A DNA stretch of 64,000 nt from Erythroxylum novogranatense (lineage: Eukaryota; Streptophyta; Magnoliopsida; Malpighiales; Erythroxylaceae), in NCBI GenBank assembly GCA_029891385.1, contig CM057228.1:36025023-36089022 (forward strand). The letters are read 5' to 3'. A program made the position numbers and the translations under genes. The notes under the pieces are model-generated. The model made no database searches and was not told the origin of the DNA. It saw only the letters and a program-made list of their open reading frames with translations. Shown here piece by piece: positions 55,304-64,000 of the stretch. How positions within the stretch are numbered: position 1 is the stretch's first letter; each line of letters starts with the position of its first letter.

Positions 55304-55373
55304 TTGGGTGAACCATCGATGATGGTTTCTCACCGAGTTCGCAAACTCACCCAACATTGCATCTATTTTTCAG
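55304..55373 (+). other. Three-way-junction module before an acceptor-like site (5' LTR C)
   Basis: Outer stem GTTGGGT..ACCCAAC encloses hairpin AACCATC-gat-GATGGTT and hairpin GAGTT-cgca-AACTC, followed by attgcatctatttttcag. The module recurs at 5,457, 24,003, 33,363 and 61,435. Confidence 0.8.
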
Positions 55374-55737
55374 AAGTGAAGAGTACCCGTTAGACACGGG
55401 AGTATGTCTACCGCTAGCAAGGCGTAGTATCGTCCGGATCGCTGTCGCCACATCTGCATTAGAGTAGTGAATTGTTTCATGGGCCCTTTTGATTTATGTG
55501 CACTTGTATGGTATAACCGAAATTGGTTTATAATTGAAATTGTTTTGTAATTGCAAATGTTTTATTTTAATTGGGCCAAATCATTATTGTTTTGTGCACT
55601 CAACTGCTTTGTAAGAAAAGAAAATGTCATATCAAGTTTTAAAAGGTAGTGATTGTTCTAACGCCACCTCGGGTCACGGGCTCGGATATCACTTTATTGA
55701 TGTCGGGTTCGGTCTCGCTCGGGAGTGGGGTGCTACA

Positions 55738-58700
55738 TTTGTGGTATCGAGCCCGTAAGTACAATCTTACATGGGCATTACGAGAAAAATGTGTCAAAGT
55801 GCATGCATATAAGTTATGTCTCGGCAGATAGTGACGACTGATCCCCAATCTAGCATATGAGTCGCACGCATAAGCCTGTACTAGTGATTTAAGTGATTAG
55901 AAATAGTACGAAAAAGAGAATATGTTAGAATGTGATAAAAAGGAAATTGTGAATGTTGCGAAATAAGAAAAGGTGTATGGTTCGATTTGAAAAATGAGGA
56001 TTTAGTTTATTGGTATTAGTATATATGTTATGAAAGGCAACATCGGTGTTATAATTTGGAGTGTATCTGATTGATAGAGGGAAATAATGATATGATAAAA
56101 TGGTAAGATTGACAGCTCTGCTAATTATAGAGAATATGATTGGGTTTGATTTCTATGATAAGAGTTATGAATAGGATTTGTGACTTAAAGTCGAATGTGT
56201 TAAGAGAAAATCGAGAATGATTGTATAGCTATGATATTGATTTGAGAGTGAAAACTTATGGGTATGATACAAAACGAGATGAGTGAAATATAAGGAAATG
56301 ATAAAGAAATATGAAATGGATGTCATGGTTAAGTTAAATTGCCTATATGAACTATTATCCGACTAGAGGGTACCATGGTGAGCGAGTTAGTGAATAGCCG
56401 CTGGTCGAGATTCATAAAGCGTAAAGTTCGATATGAGTATTTATAGTGATCTATTGGATTGTGTTGGGATTGATAAATGGAATTATAGTGTAAGTGATAA
56501 ATTAGTGAATTATTGTTACGTCTGTCTCGTAATATCAATGAAACGATTCTTCATGGTATGTATCTTGGTGTGCAGAATTAAAAAGGGATGTTCTGATTCA
56601 ATTGGAATTGAGACTTAATTGATCCTTATGGATATAATAAGTATAGTTGAAATTAATTTTTGAAGGCATTTAAAATGATTGATAAGAATGTGATGAATGT
56701 AAATGATTAAGAAATTTCATAAGTGCTGCTGATGAAAATAGATAGAAATCTTCTATAAAGAAGAGTTCCCTTAAATTGGGTTGAGTTGATTAAAGGATTT
56801 AATTGGAGATACATTTGAAACAAATGAAAAGTTATTATTCGAAAGTCCCAAATCTGGTGGAGACTCAAGAGTAAGAAATAAAATATGTGACTGAAAGGAT
56901 GTGTCTTATGTTAAGGTAAAGAATCTGATTGTGTAATAGGATTATGAAACAGTGAAAAGACATTAGATGCACAATTGGGGAAAATACCAGTTTGTGAATA
57001 TTGGTGCAATCTGGGTATGAGTGAATATGATAAATGTGTTATCAACCTAGTTTATAATGCTAGTGAATAAATTAAATTATGTGGAGAAATTAGTGTAAAG
57101 GAACAGATGTCAAATATATTGTGATGAAACTGAGAAATTGCAGGAAATTGTTCCTCATTGGAGACAACCGATAATTAGAGAATTATGCGAAGTGATCATG
57201 GGTATGAGGAGTTGATTATGTTACTGAAAGGTAAAATGTCTCAATTGTGTTTAGAATGGATAATGATTACAAGCATCGGTGATCAATCGAATGCAATTGA
57301 AAAATGGAATGTGTGAACAGGCACAATTGAGAAAATTGTGCAAGTGTTGTAAGAATGAATCTTAGTTGATCAAATAAAGGATGGTTGAATCAGTATTCAA
57401 ATATGGCTCATTGGGAGACTATCGATAAAGATGATGATAAAATGTGTAATTGCAAGGGACATGTGTATATGAAATTTGGAAATGATACGACATTCACCAA
57501 AGTGTCCCAAAAAGGGCTATGATGCATAGTATAAAGTGGTTTTATGTGCATAGGGATAAATATAATCTCATGGGCCGAATTGTGATTTGATGACTGATAG
57601 ATAGCGTACTGGCTATTGTTTGGAAAATTTGGAGACCCTATTTGTACAGAAATGTGTTTAGATGTAATTACGGGTATGTAAAGTGATAATGATTGAGATA
57701 TTAGTAAATTTGAGAATAGTGAAAAAGATTATGCGATTGAAGTATTTTGGGAATTTGAAAGATTTGAACAGAATTATGTGTTTGAGTATTTCAGAATTAA
57801 GTTAGTAATGCCATGTGAAATATTAAATCGGAAAATAAGCTGGCAGAAAATTTCAATTTGGGTGATAAGGTTATTAAACCTATTGTACTGCTTGCTGAGT
57901 GAGAGCTGTCGAATTACTAAGGTACCAAAAGAAAATTATGGGCAATTGGAATTTTAAATCAGATGTGTGTGTAAAGAATTGGCAAAGTAGGGTTGAGGAT
58001 TCAGAAAATGCGGATCGTATTAAGGAATTGTGAATGAATTTGACCGTTGAGGGAAATTAATCGTTAGGACTGAATTACGAAATGTGGGTGATACCCACTT
58101 AAGGAACTGTCAGAGTAATTGTAAGAAATGATCACAGCCTTATGATCTAATAAGAGTATGTTGGAAGGGTAATAGAAAGTAGAGCGTGTCATCGAGTAAT
58201 TGTTTGTGTGAATAACCAACAGATTTGACTGTTGGAGATAAATATGGAATTGAAAATATGTAGTTATTAGAGATATGAGATTGATGTACAATTCAAATTG
58301 ATGGAGTACATATTAATTGTTTATTAGTGTTACCATTTGAAAAGTGTATAAAGGGTCAAAAGTGTGCTCTATTAGAGACCGTAAATCAAAGTAAATGAAT
58401 CTGGAATAGGAATTGTGTTATCGAGGTTGTTGGCATTTTATGAAATTGGTGTTTGAACCCTGTAGTGATGTGATCTGATAATTCATTAATGAAATATTTT
58501 GAAGTGTATCGCCTCAACCAGGATACACTGAGATAAGATTGTTATTAGTGGCCTCGATGTGATTGCGTTGTGAATAGAATTATAAATTGGTAAGTTAATA
58601 TGAAACTAAAAAGGTAATTAGGATTTCTAAAGTGTTATAGGGACCGAGATAGGGAATATTGATATGATCAAGTGTGTGTCTGATTTGGTAGAAAATAAAG

Positions 58701-58897
58701 AATAGTGAGTACAGTGTAGAGTTTGAGAAAGGAAAAAGAGGTAATTGATTGTGTTCATTCCAGTGAATTGGCAGAAGTTCATTTATGTATTGTGATAGTG
58801 GGAAAACAGTGTTATTGTGATCATCTTAATTCCCCTACTATCCTGATCAATCGTATATGAAATTTCGAGGACGAAATTTTTATTAGGAGGGGAGAAT
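55738..58897 (+). other. Internal region of element C (no coding capacity)
   Basis: Only scattered ORFs under 70 codons. The first kilobase is unique in this window. From about 56,780 to 58,897 it is co-linear with 1,245-3,273. It ends in hairpin AAATTTCG-agga-CGAAATTT and polypurine tract taggaggggagaat (58,884-58,897). It may be decayed pol or replacement filler; no domain was recognised in any frame. Confidence 0.75.
55742..55754 (+). promoter_or_regulatory. Primer-binding site of element C
   Basis: Sequence tggtatcgagccc is the tRNA-iMet site tggtatcagagcc with one A absent (CAG to CG). It lies 4 bp after the LTR end and is followed by a small hairpin GTAAG-tacaat-CTTAC. Confidence 0.82.
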
Positions 58898-61882
58898 TGT
58901 AACATCCCGTTATCGAAGTAACGGGTATATCTGTAAAATGGATCGGGTCAGGTTAAGTACAGGCTAATGTGAATTGTGCATGCATTATAATTTCTGTACT
59001 CATTGGTACATGATTATTTATGACATAAACATATGAATATACGTACATGTATGACATTTCCCGATTGAATTGTGAAAAATTGGAAATTGTGTGATAAGTG
59101 TGTAAATGAGGTTTTGAAAATGGAATTAGAAATGAAACTGGTTTTCGAATATTGGAAATTGAAATTTGAGTGTAGGAATATGTAATTCCTAATTTTGTGA
59201 AATTATAGGAACTTTCTTGGAAATATTTAGAGAATCGAGTCGGACCGGAAAATGATATAATGACCGATAAATTAGATTTCGAATTAGTGATTGATTGGCA
59301 ATTGATACGAGACATTTTGAGTTATGACTTTAGGATTTATTATTTAATTGTTATTGCGAATCGGGAGAAATTAGAATCAGAAATTGGATTGAGGTGGTTC
59401 AGATTTGGACTTGTGGCAATTAAATTGCCAAACAAGCCCTAAGTCTCTTTGTATATATATAAGTTAAAACCTTTGAAAATCGTCATCGACGGTTTTCCTT
59501 TGTTTTCAAAGAAAAGGAGTTGTGCCGTGAGTGAAGATAGCTTGATTTTGGAGATTCTTGAGGAATTTTGAAGATTTAAAGCTAGAATCAAGTAAGCTTC
59601 TTCTTCTTTATGCCTTGAATCGCTTAATTTGATCATTGATTGAGTTATGAAATTGTTTAGAGAAATTGAAAGTTACTAAGTTAGGTTTTGAGAAAACGTT
59701 GATTTTGATTTGGGTTTTAATGAATAATGGTTATCGATGGATTTAAGGTTAGAAATGAGTAGAGTGTAGTATATGTAGTTGATCGGGAGTAATCTGTAGT
59801 GTTTTGGATGGATTTAAACCAGAAGATCGAGAAATTTCGGTTTCTATCGCGATTTTGCGATCGCACGCCCATGACGATGTGATGAACACGCCGCGGCGAG
59901 CCAACCCAGCGTGCACGTCGCGACGATAAGGAAATAATTTAATTTATACGCCGCGACGAGCTGAGATCTGTCAGACGCCGCGACGAGGAACTTGATGCGT
60001 CGCGGCGAGTGAGTAAGTCTGCGTCGACGACGCAATGGCGGCACATCGCGACGAATGCAACAAGACGTCGCAACGAAAGAGCAGAGGATTTTACGCAGCG
60101 GCGAGAGGCTAGCATGTGTGGATTCGTCGCGGCGAGATCACGTGAATCCGAAGAGAAATGGTTTATTTTAATTGGAAATTTTGAGGATTCATTTCTTATA
60201 AGTTTGGTTATAAGTTTGGTTATTGAATTTCTGAGACTGGGAATTGCAATTAGAAGAAATGAAATTAAGTGATTTTAAGGTGATTGTTACAAGTAATGTG
60301 TTGGAGGTTTGATTTCAAATGAATTGGTTCCTTAGAAATTAATTAGAAAGTAGAGACTGAGAATTTGGAATTGATAAGGTGAGAATTTGGAATTTAATCA
60401 GAGGATTATCAGAATCGAGTGGCAATGAATAGTGAATGTGATTTCAATCGAAATGTGACTTTAGAATATGAAATTTGTAAATTGAATCATGGTATTAGGA
60501 ATTGCTATTGGTCAGAGGAAAGAGAATTGGATTGGGAATGTCATAACATGTATAGTATTTATCGTATTTGTTAAATATGTATTATTGAATTGATATTGGC
60601 CAAAATGGTAATGTGAATTATTTGAATTGACATAGAGGTTCCGATGGATCGACACTCCACGGACGATATTGGGACTTCCAGTCAGTAGTTTCGGAAGTTC
60701 GGTGAAGTAACCTAGTTGGTTTCTCAACCTTATGTGTTTATTAATTATATGCATTGATTGCCATGAGGAAGCAAGGATGGATATATGTGATTGAGTGATT
60801 TGATTGATTTCGAACCATGGGTGTTCGAAATATTGGATTATGATATTGAAGTGCAAATGTGAATAAGTATGTGTAAATGCATGAGTAAATTGGATTGTAA
60901 CTGTGTTCATGAAATGAAATGTAAATGCATAGGAATGAAATACCGGACTAAAAGTCCGAAGACATTGGAAAATGATCGGAAATGCAATAATTGGAAATTG
61001 GAAAGTGACATGTACATTCATGCATAGTAAATGATCAGATAATAGTAGTTGTGACCGGTGGTACCAACGTATGCAGAGCCACAGGCTCAATGCACTGTGC
61101 CCGTCACTGGGCTTTCAGGGCACATCATGCCCAATGTATATGATAGAGCTTTAAGCTCAACGCATGGACCTCGGTCCAACGATCGATAGAGCCTCGGGCT
61201 CACCGCAGGCATATCAAGCCCAACGATTTGAGCCACCGCTCAACGTAAATGATCAAAGCACGGTCACAACAACGAAACGAAAATTGAAAGTGTCTCATGG
61301 GCATTGCATCTGTATATGACTGAGTGAAAATGTAAATTGACTGTGAATGACTGTGAAATGTGAATAAGGAAATTGCATGTGATATTACTGTAAGTGCTAC
61401 TGTGTGTTATATGTATATGATTGTGAATGCATGAGTTGGGTGAACCATCGATGATGGTTTCTCACTGAGTTCGCAAACTCACCCAACATTGCATCTATTT
61501 TTCAGGAAGTGAAGAGTAGCCCGTTAGACACACGGGAGTATGTCTACCGCTAGCAAGGCAGAGTATCGGGTCGGGATCAGTGTCGTCACATCTGCATTAG
61601 AGTAGTTAATTGTTTCAGTGGGCCCTTTTTGATTTATGTGCACTTGTATGGTATAACTGAAATTGGTTTATAATTGAAATTGTTTTGTAATTGCAAATGT
61701 TTTATTATAATTGGGCCAAATCATTATTGTTTTGCGCACTCAACTGTTTTCGTAAGAAAAGAAAAAGTCATATCAAGTTTTAAAAAGGTAGTGATTGTTC
61801 TAGTACGCCACCCTCGCGGGTCACGAGCTCGGATATCACTGTTGATGTCGGGTTCGGGTCTCGTCGGGAGTGGGGTGCTACA
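58898..61882 (+). repeat. 3' LTR of element C
   Basis: Near-identical to the 5' LTR. It lacks the 27-bp duplication. Its hairpin array (61,076-61,241) changes several stems and loops but keeps pairing (for example GAGCCacaGGCTC at 61,076-61,088). The donor-like site is damaged (ttcggtgaagtaacc near 60,698), while the acceptor-like tttttcag at 61,505 is kept. A 192-codon minus-strand ORF (60,512-61,090) lies across LTR sequence and has no domain. Confidence 0.9.
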
Positions 61883-62850
61883 AAGTATCTTCATCAGGAA
61901 CACTTCATGATGAAAAGACAGATATCTCTAAGAATTTTGAGTTAAAGAATGGTTGGAGATACAAAAGCTCTCATCCTAAAGAGTCAATTATCGGAGAAAC
62001 CTCAGAAGGTGTAAGAACAAGGTCCAAGTTCAGAAGAGAAGCCAACGTGGCATTTATATCTGAAGAAGAACCTAAAAAGATTGATGAAGCTCTAAAAGAT
62101 GAAGCATGGATATTAGCTATGCAAGAGGAGTTGAATCAATTCAAGAGGAATAAAGTCCGTCCTTAGTTCCTAAACACGAAAAGAAATCCATTATTGGTAC
62201 TAGATGGATATTCAAGAATAAGCTAGACGAATCAGGAAAAGTAAGTCATGAATAAGGCAAGATTAGTAGCACAAGGCTATAATCAGCGGGAAGGAATAGA
62301 CTATAATTAGACATATGCTCCAAAGAGCAAGACTTGAAGCAATAAGGATACTTTAACTTGCATATCTTTTTTGCCATGACATAAAGTTTTTCAGATGGAT
62401 GTAAAAGTGCATTTCTGAATGGCTTTATAGATGAAGAAGTCTATGTCAAGCACCCTCCTGGATTTGAGGATATAAAGTATCCAGATCATGTCTCTGAGAC
62501 TTCATAAAGCCTTATATGGATCAAACAGGCTCCTAGAGCATGGTATGATCGTCATGCTCATTTCTTATTGAAAATGGATTTACTAGAGGTAAAGTTGACA
62601 AAACTCTTTTAGGAAGAACTTGTATAATGATTTTATTATTGTGCAAATCTATGTTGATGATATTATTTTGGTGCCACCTCAAAAAGTTATGCATAAGTTT
62701 TGAAAATATGATGAAAAATGAATTTGAGATGAGCATGATGGGTGAGTTAAAATTCTTTCTTGGATTGCAAGTAAAGCAAACTAAGGATAAGATTTTATCC
62801 ATCAACAAAATATGTCAAAGAATTGTTGTCTAAATTTGATATGTGCGATG
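61883..62850 (+). pseudogene. Copia reverse transcriptase, right of the nested element (element G)
   Basis: It resumes after the duplicated AAGTA in the integrase-RT linker (NGWRYKSSHPKESIIGETS, GVRTRSKFRREANVAF). RT follows in broken frames: EPKKIDEALKDEAWILAMQEE, IIGTRWIFKNKL, AFLNGFIDEEVYVKHPPGFE, QAPRAWYDR, the catalytic VQIYVDDIIL (about 62,640-62,670) and LKFFLGLQVKQ. It has at least eight stops or shifts. This is the polymerase of element G, now inactive. Confidence 0.88.
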
Positions 62851-63560
62851 TTAAAAGTATGTCTACACCGATGCATCCTTCAAACTTGTTGTCGAAAGAC
62901 GAAAGTGGTAAGAAGGTGGATCAAACCCTATTTGAGGATGATTGGTTCTTTGCTTTATCTTACGGCAAGTAGACTGACATTCTATTCGGTGTATGCTTGT
63001 GTGCAAGGTTTCAGCCGATCCTAGAGAATATCATTACATAGTCAGAAACTAATTTTGAGATATCTCGCAGTACTCTGATCTTTGCTTAAAGTATGAGAAA
63101 GGTAAAGCTTTCAGGTTGAATGGATATTGCAATGCGGACTATCTGGTGATAAGATTGAAAGGAAGAGCACGAGTGGTGGTTGTCACTACCTTGGACCAAA
63201 CACGTGTCATGGTCAAGCAAGAGACAAAGCTCGATTGCATTATCAACCGCAGGTTTAATATATGTCTGCCGCAAGTTGTTGTTCACAATTCTGTGGATCA
63301 AGTATCAATTGGAGGACTACTCAATACAAGAGGAAGAGATTCCAATATCTGCGACAACACCGAAGCCATCACTTGTCAAAGAATCCAATTCAACATTCAA
63401 GGGTGAAGCACATTGAAGTTAGACATCATTTCTTGAGAGATTACGTTCGTAAGAAAGTTGTCGACCTACAATTACGTGGAAACGAAATTTCAGTGGGCGA
63501 TATCTTCACAAAACCACTAAGTGAAGATCGCTTTAAAGAAATCGAGCGCAACCTCAATAT
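62851..63560 (+). pseudogene. Copia RNase H and pol C-terminus (element G)
   Basis: The connection MSTPMHPSNLLSKDESGKK runs into a broken RNase H: NGYCNADYLV near 63,117, VSWSSKRQSSIALSTA near 63,210, ASCCSQFCGSSINW near 63,268, and HIEVRHHFLRDYVRKK then GDIFTKPLSEDRFKE at 63,406-63,540. The last piece is open for 137 codons (63,262-63,675). It degrades RNA in RNA-DNA hybrids during cDNA synthesis. Confidence 0.88.
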
Positions 63561-63566
63561 GGTGAT

Positions 63567-63773
63567 GTTAACGGACCAATCATCCGGTTTTTCAAAGAAG
63601 AAACAGATGACGGAGGAGTTAACGGACCAATCATCTGGTTTTTGCAAAGAAGAAAAAGATAGACGGAGGAGTTAACGGATCATTCATCCGATTTTTAAAG
63701 ACAAAGACAGAAGATCGGCGAGTTAACAGATTGATCATCCGATTTTTCAAAAGAAAGACAATGAAACGGTGGA
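63567..63773 (+). repeat. Tandem repeat, four units of 51-53 bp
   Basis: Units start gttaacgg or gttaac at 63,567, 63,618, 63,671 and 63,722; each contains 'aatcatccg.tttt.caaag' and an A/G-rich second half. A fifth start follows at 63,774. It sits just after the pol end and adds the repeated TDQSSGF to the overlapping frame. Confidence 0.88.
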
Positions 63774-64000
63774 GTTAAACGGCGCTGACGGTTTCAGACT
63801 TAAAACTTCTTTCACAAAGAAAATTTTAGAGGAAAAAGGTCACGATCATCGAGGAGTACAATCGTTCTAGAATTTGCTATAAAATCCCTAAAACCGACGT
63901 TTGGGATCTCTAACAAATTCGAAATTGCTAGTTCTCTGAAATCTCTCAAAAATTCTTCAAGCGAGTTCCTATTCACTCATAATCAACAAGATGAATGTCA
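63774..64000 (+). other. Downstream part of element G, no gene assigned
   Basis: No domain is seen. The last bases (caacaagatgaatgtca) contain an ATG in fair context after a pyrimidine- and A-rich leader. In SIRE/Maximus elements an extra ORF can follow pol, but the window ends before this can be tested. Confidence 0.4.

Larger units (their letters stand above)
54569..55373 (+). other. Candidate intron within LTR C
   Basis: Donor-like CAG|GTGAGTAAC at 54,566 and acceptor-like atctatttttcag at 55,361-55,373, 805 bp apart, in a region expected to be transcribed from the LTR promoter. Equivalent pairs occur in other LTR families (see findings). Splicing is inferred, not shown. Confidence 0.4.
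52730..55737 (+). repeat. 5' LTR of element C
   Basis: The terminal hairpin CCCGTTA-tcgaaa-TAACGGG is at 52,738-52,757. A TATA box (tatatataa) is at 53,288-53,296. The CpG-rich block is at 53,695-54,005, with a 27-bp tandem duplication (53,794-53,847) that the 3' LTR lacks. Hairpin acttcc..ggaagt (54,541-54,564), donor-like CAG|GTGAGTAAC (54,566), hairpin array (54,807-55,108), three-way junction (55,304-55,353) and acceptor-like tttttcag (55,373) follow in order. ORFs of 128-138 codons on the minus strand inside it are by-products. Confidence 0.9.
52730..61882 (+). mobile_element. Complete non-autonomous gypsy-type LTR element (C), AAGTA duplication
   Basis: Flanked by AAGTA at 52,725-52,729 and 61,883-61,887, inside the copia pol. 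Both LTRs start TGTAACATCCCGTTATCGAA and end gtggggtgctaca (3,008 and 2,985 bp). The internal region is 3,160 bp with a PBS and a polypurine tract but no coding domain. Its second half is co-linear with 1,245-3,273, so this and the element at the left edge are relatives. It must have been mobilised in trans. The LTR pair is very similar, so the insertion is young and is the innermost level of the nest. Confidence 0.92.

Noticed and set aside
60512..61090. Minus-strand ORF of 192 codons, the longest or nearly longest in the right part
   Set aside because: It lies across 3' LTR sequence and the start of the hairpin array, is Ser/His/Ile-rich from A+T-biased DNA, has no domain, and its counterpart in the 5' LTR is broken.

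Overview
The window reads as repeat-dense heterochromatin from a flowering plant, probably a eudicot; the species cannot be told from this sequence. The evidence is plant-type Ty3/gypsy and Ty1/copia retroelements, primer-binding sites for plant initiator tRNA-Met and tRNA-Asp, and a PIF/Harbinger transposon with a plant MYB/SANT-like second protein. I found no intact host gene, rRNA, tRNA gene or CRISPR array. Almost every coding stretch is a broken transposable-element gene.

Left part (1-24,910). A Ty3/gypsy gag-protease relic (1-1,216) runs into 2 kb of non-coding internal sequence and a 3' LTR (3,274-5,903). A truncated LTR (5,904-7,884 and 18,341-19,949) is split by a complete non-autonomous element (7,890-18,335) with 4.9-kb LTRs, only 651 bp between them, and a GGCAT target duplication. 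A decayed Ty1/copia element (19,950-24,910) follows; its integrase is split by a 3.1-kb solo gypsy LTR with a TAATG duplication.

Middle part (24,911-45,285). An Athila-like fragment (LTR with a large foldback, tRNA-Asp PBS, gag) is followed by 2.3 kb of unassigned A+T-rich DNA. Next is a gypsy element with a 3.8-kb 5' LTR, PBS, gag, protease and RT (30,064-38,692). Its RNase H is split by a 1.84-kb solo LTR (GAAAC duplication), and the element is then cut off by a minus-strand LTR. That LTR is joined head-on, through a short filler, to a plus-strand LTR of the same family (38,693-45,285).

Right part (45,286-64,000). This is a four-level nest. A PIF/Harbinger transposon sits in the preceding LTR. 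A SIRE/Maximus-like copia element sits in its transposase gene. A complete 9.15-kb non-autonomous gypsy-type element (52,730-61,882; AAGTA duplication) sits in the copia pol. The Harbinger element also carries an uninterrupted ORF with an RNase H1 hybrid-binding ('viroplasmin') domain and a C-terminal membrane anchor.

The most interesting signals are non-coding and lie in the LTRs. They are an array of about eight short hairpins with covarying stems, a conserved three-way-junction module just before an acceptor-like AG, donor/acceptor pairs suggesting an LTR-embedded intron in several families, and CpG-dense palindrome arrays in otherwise A+T-rich LTRs. A pattern of CG versus CNG discordance between sister LTRs may be a sequencing artefact and deserves a check.
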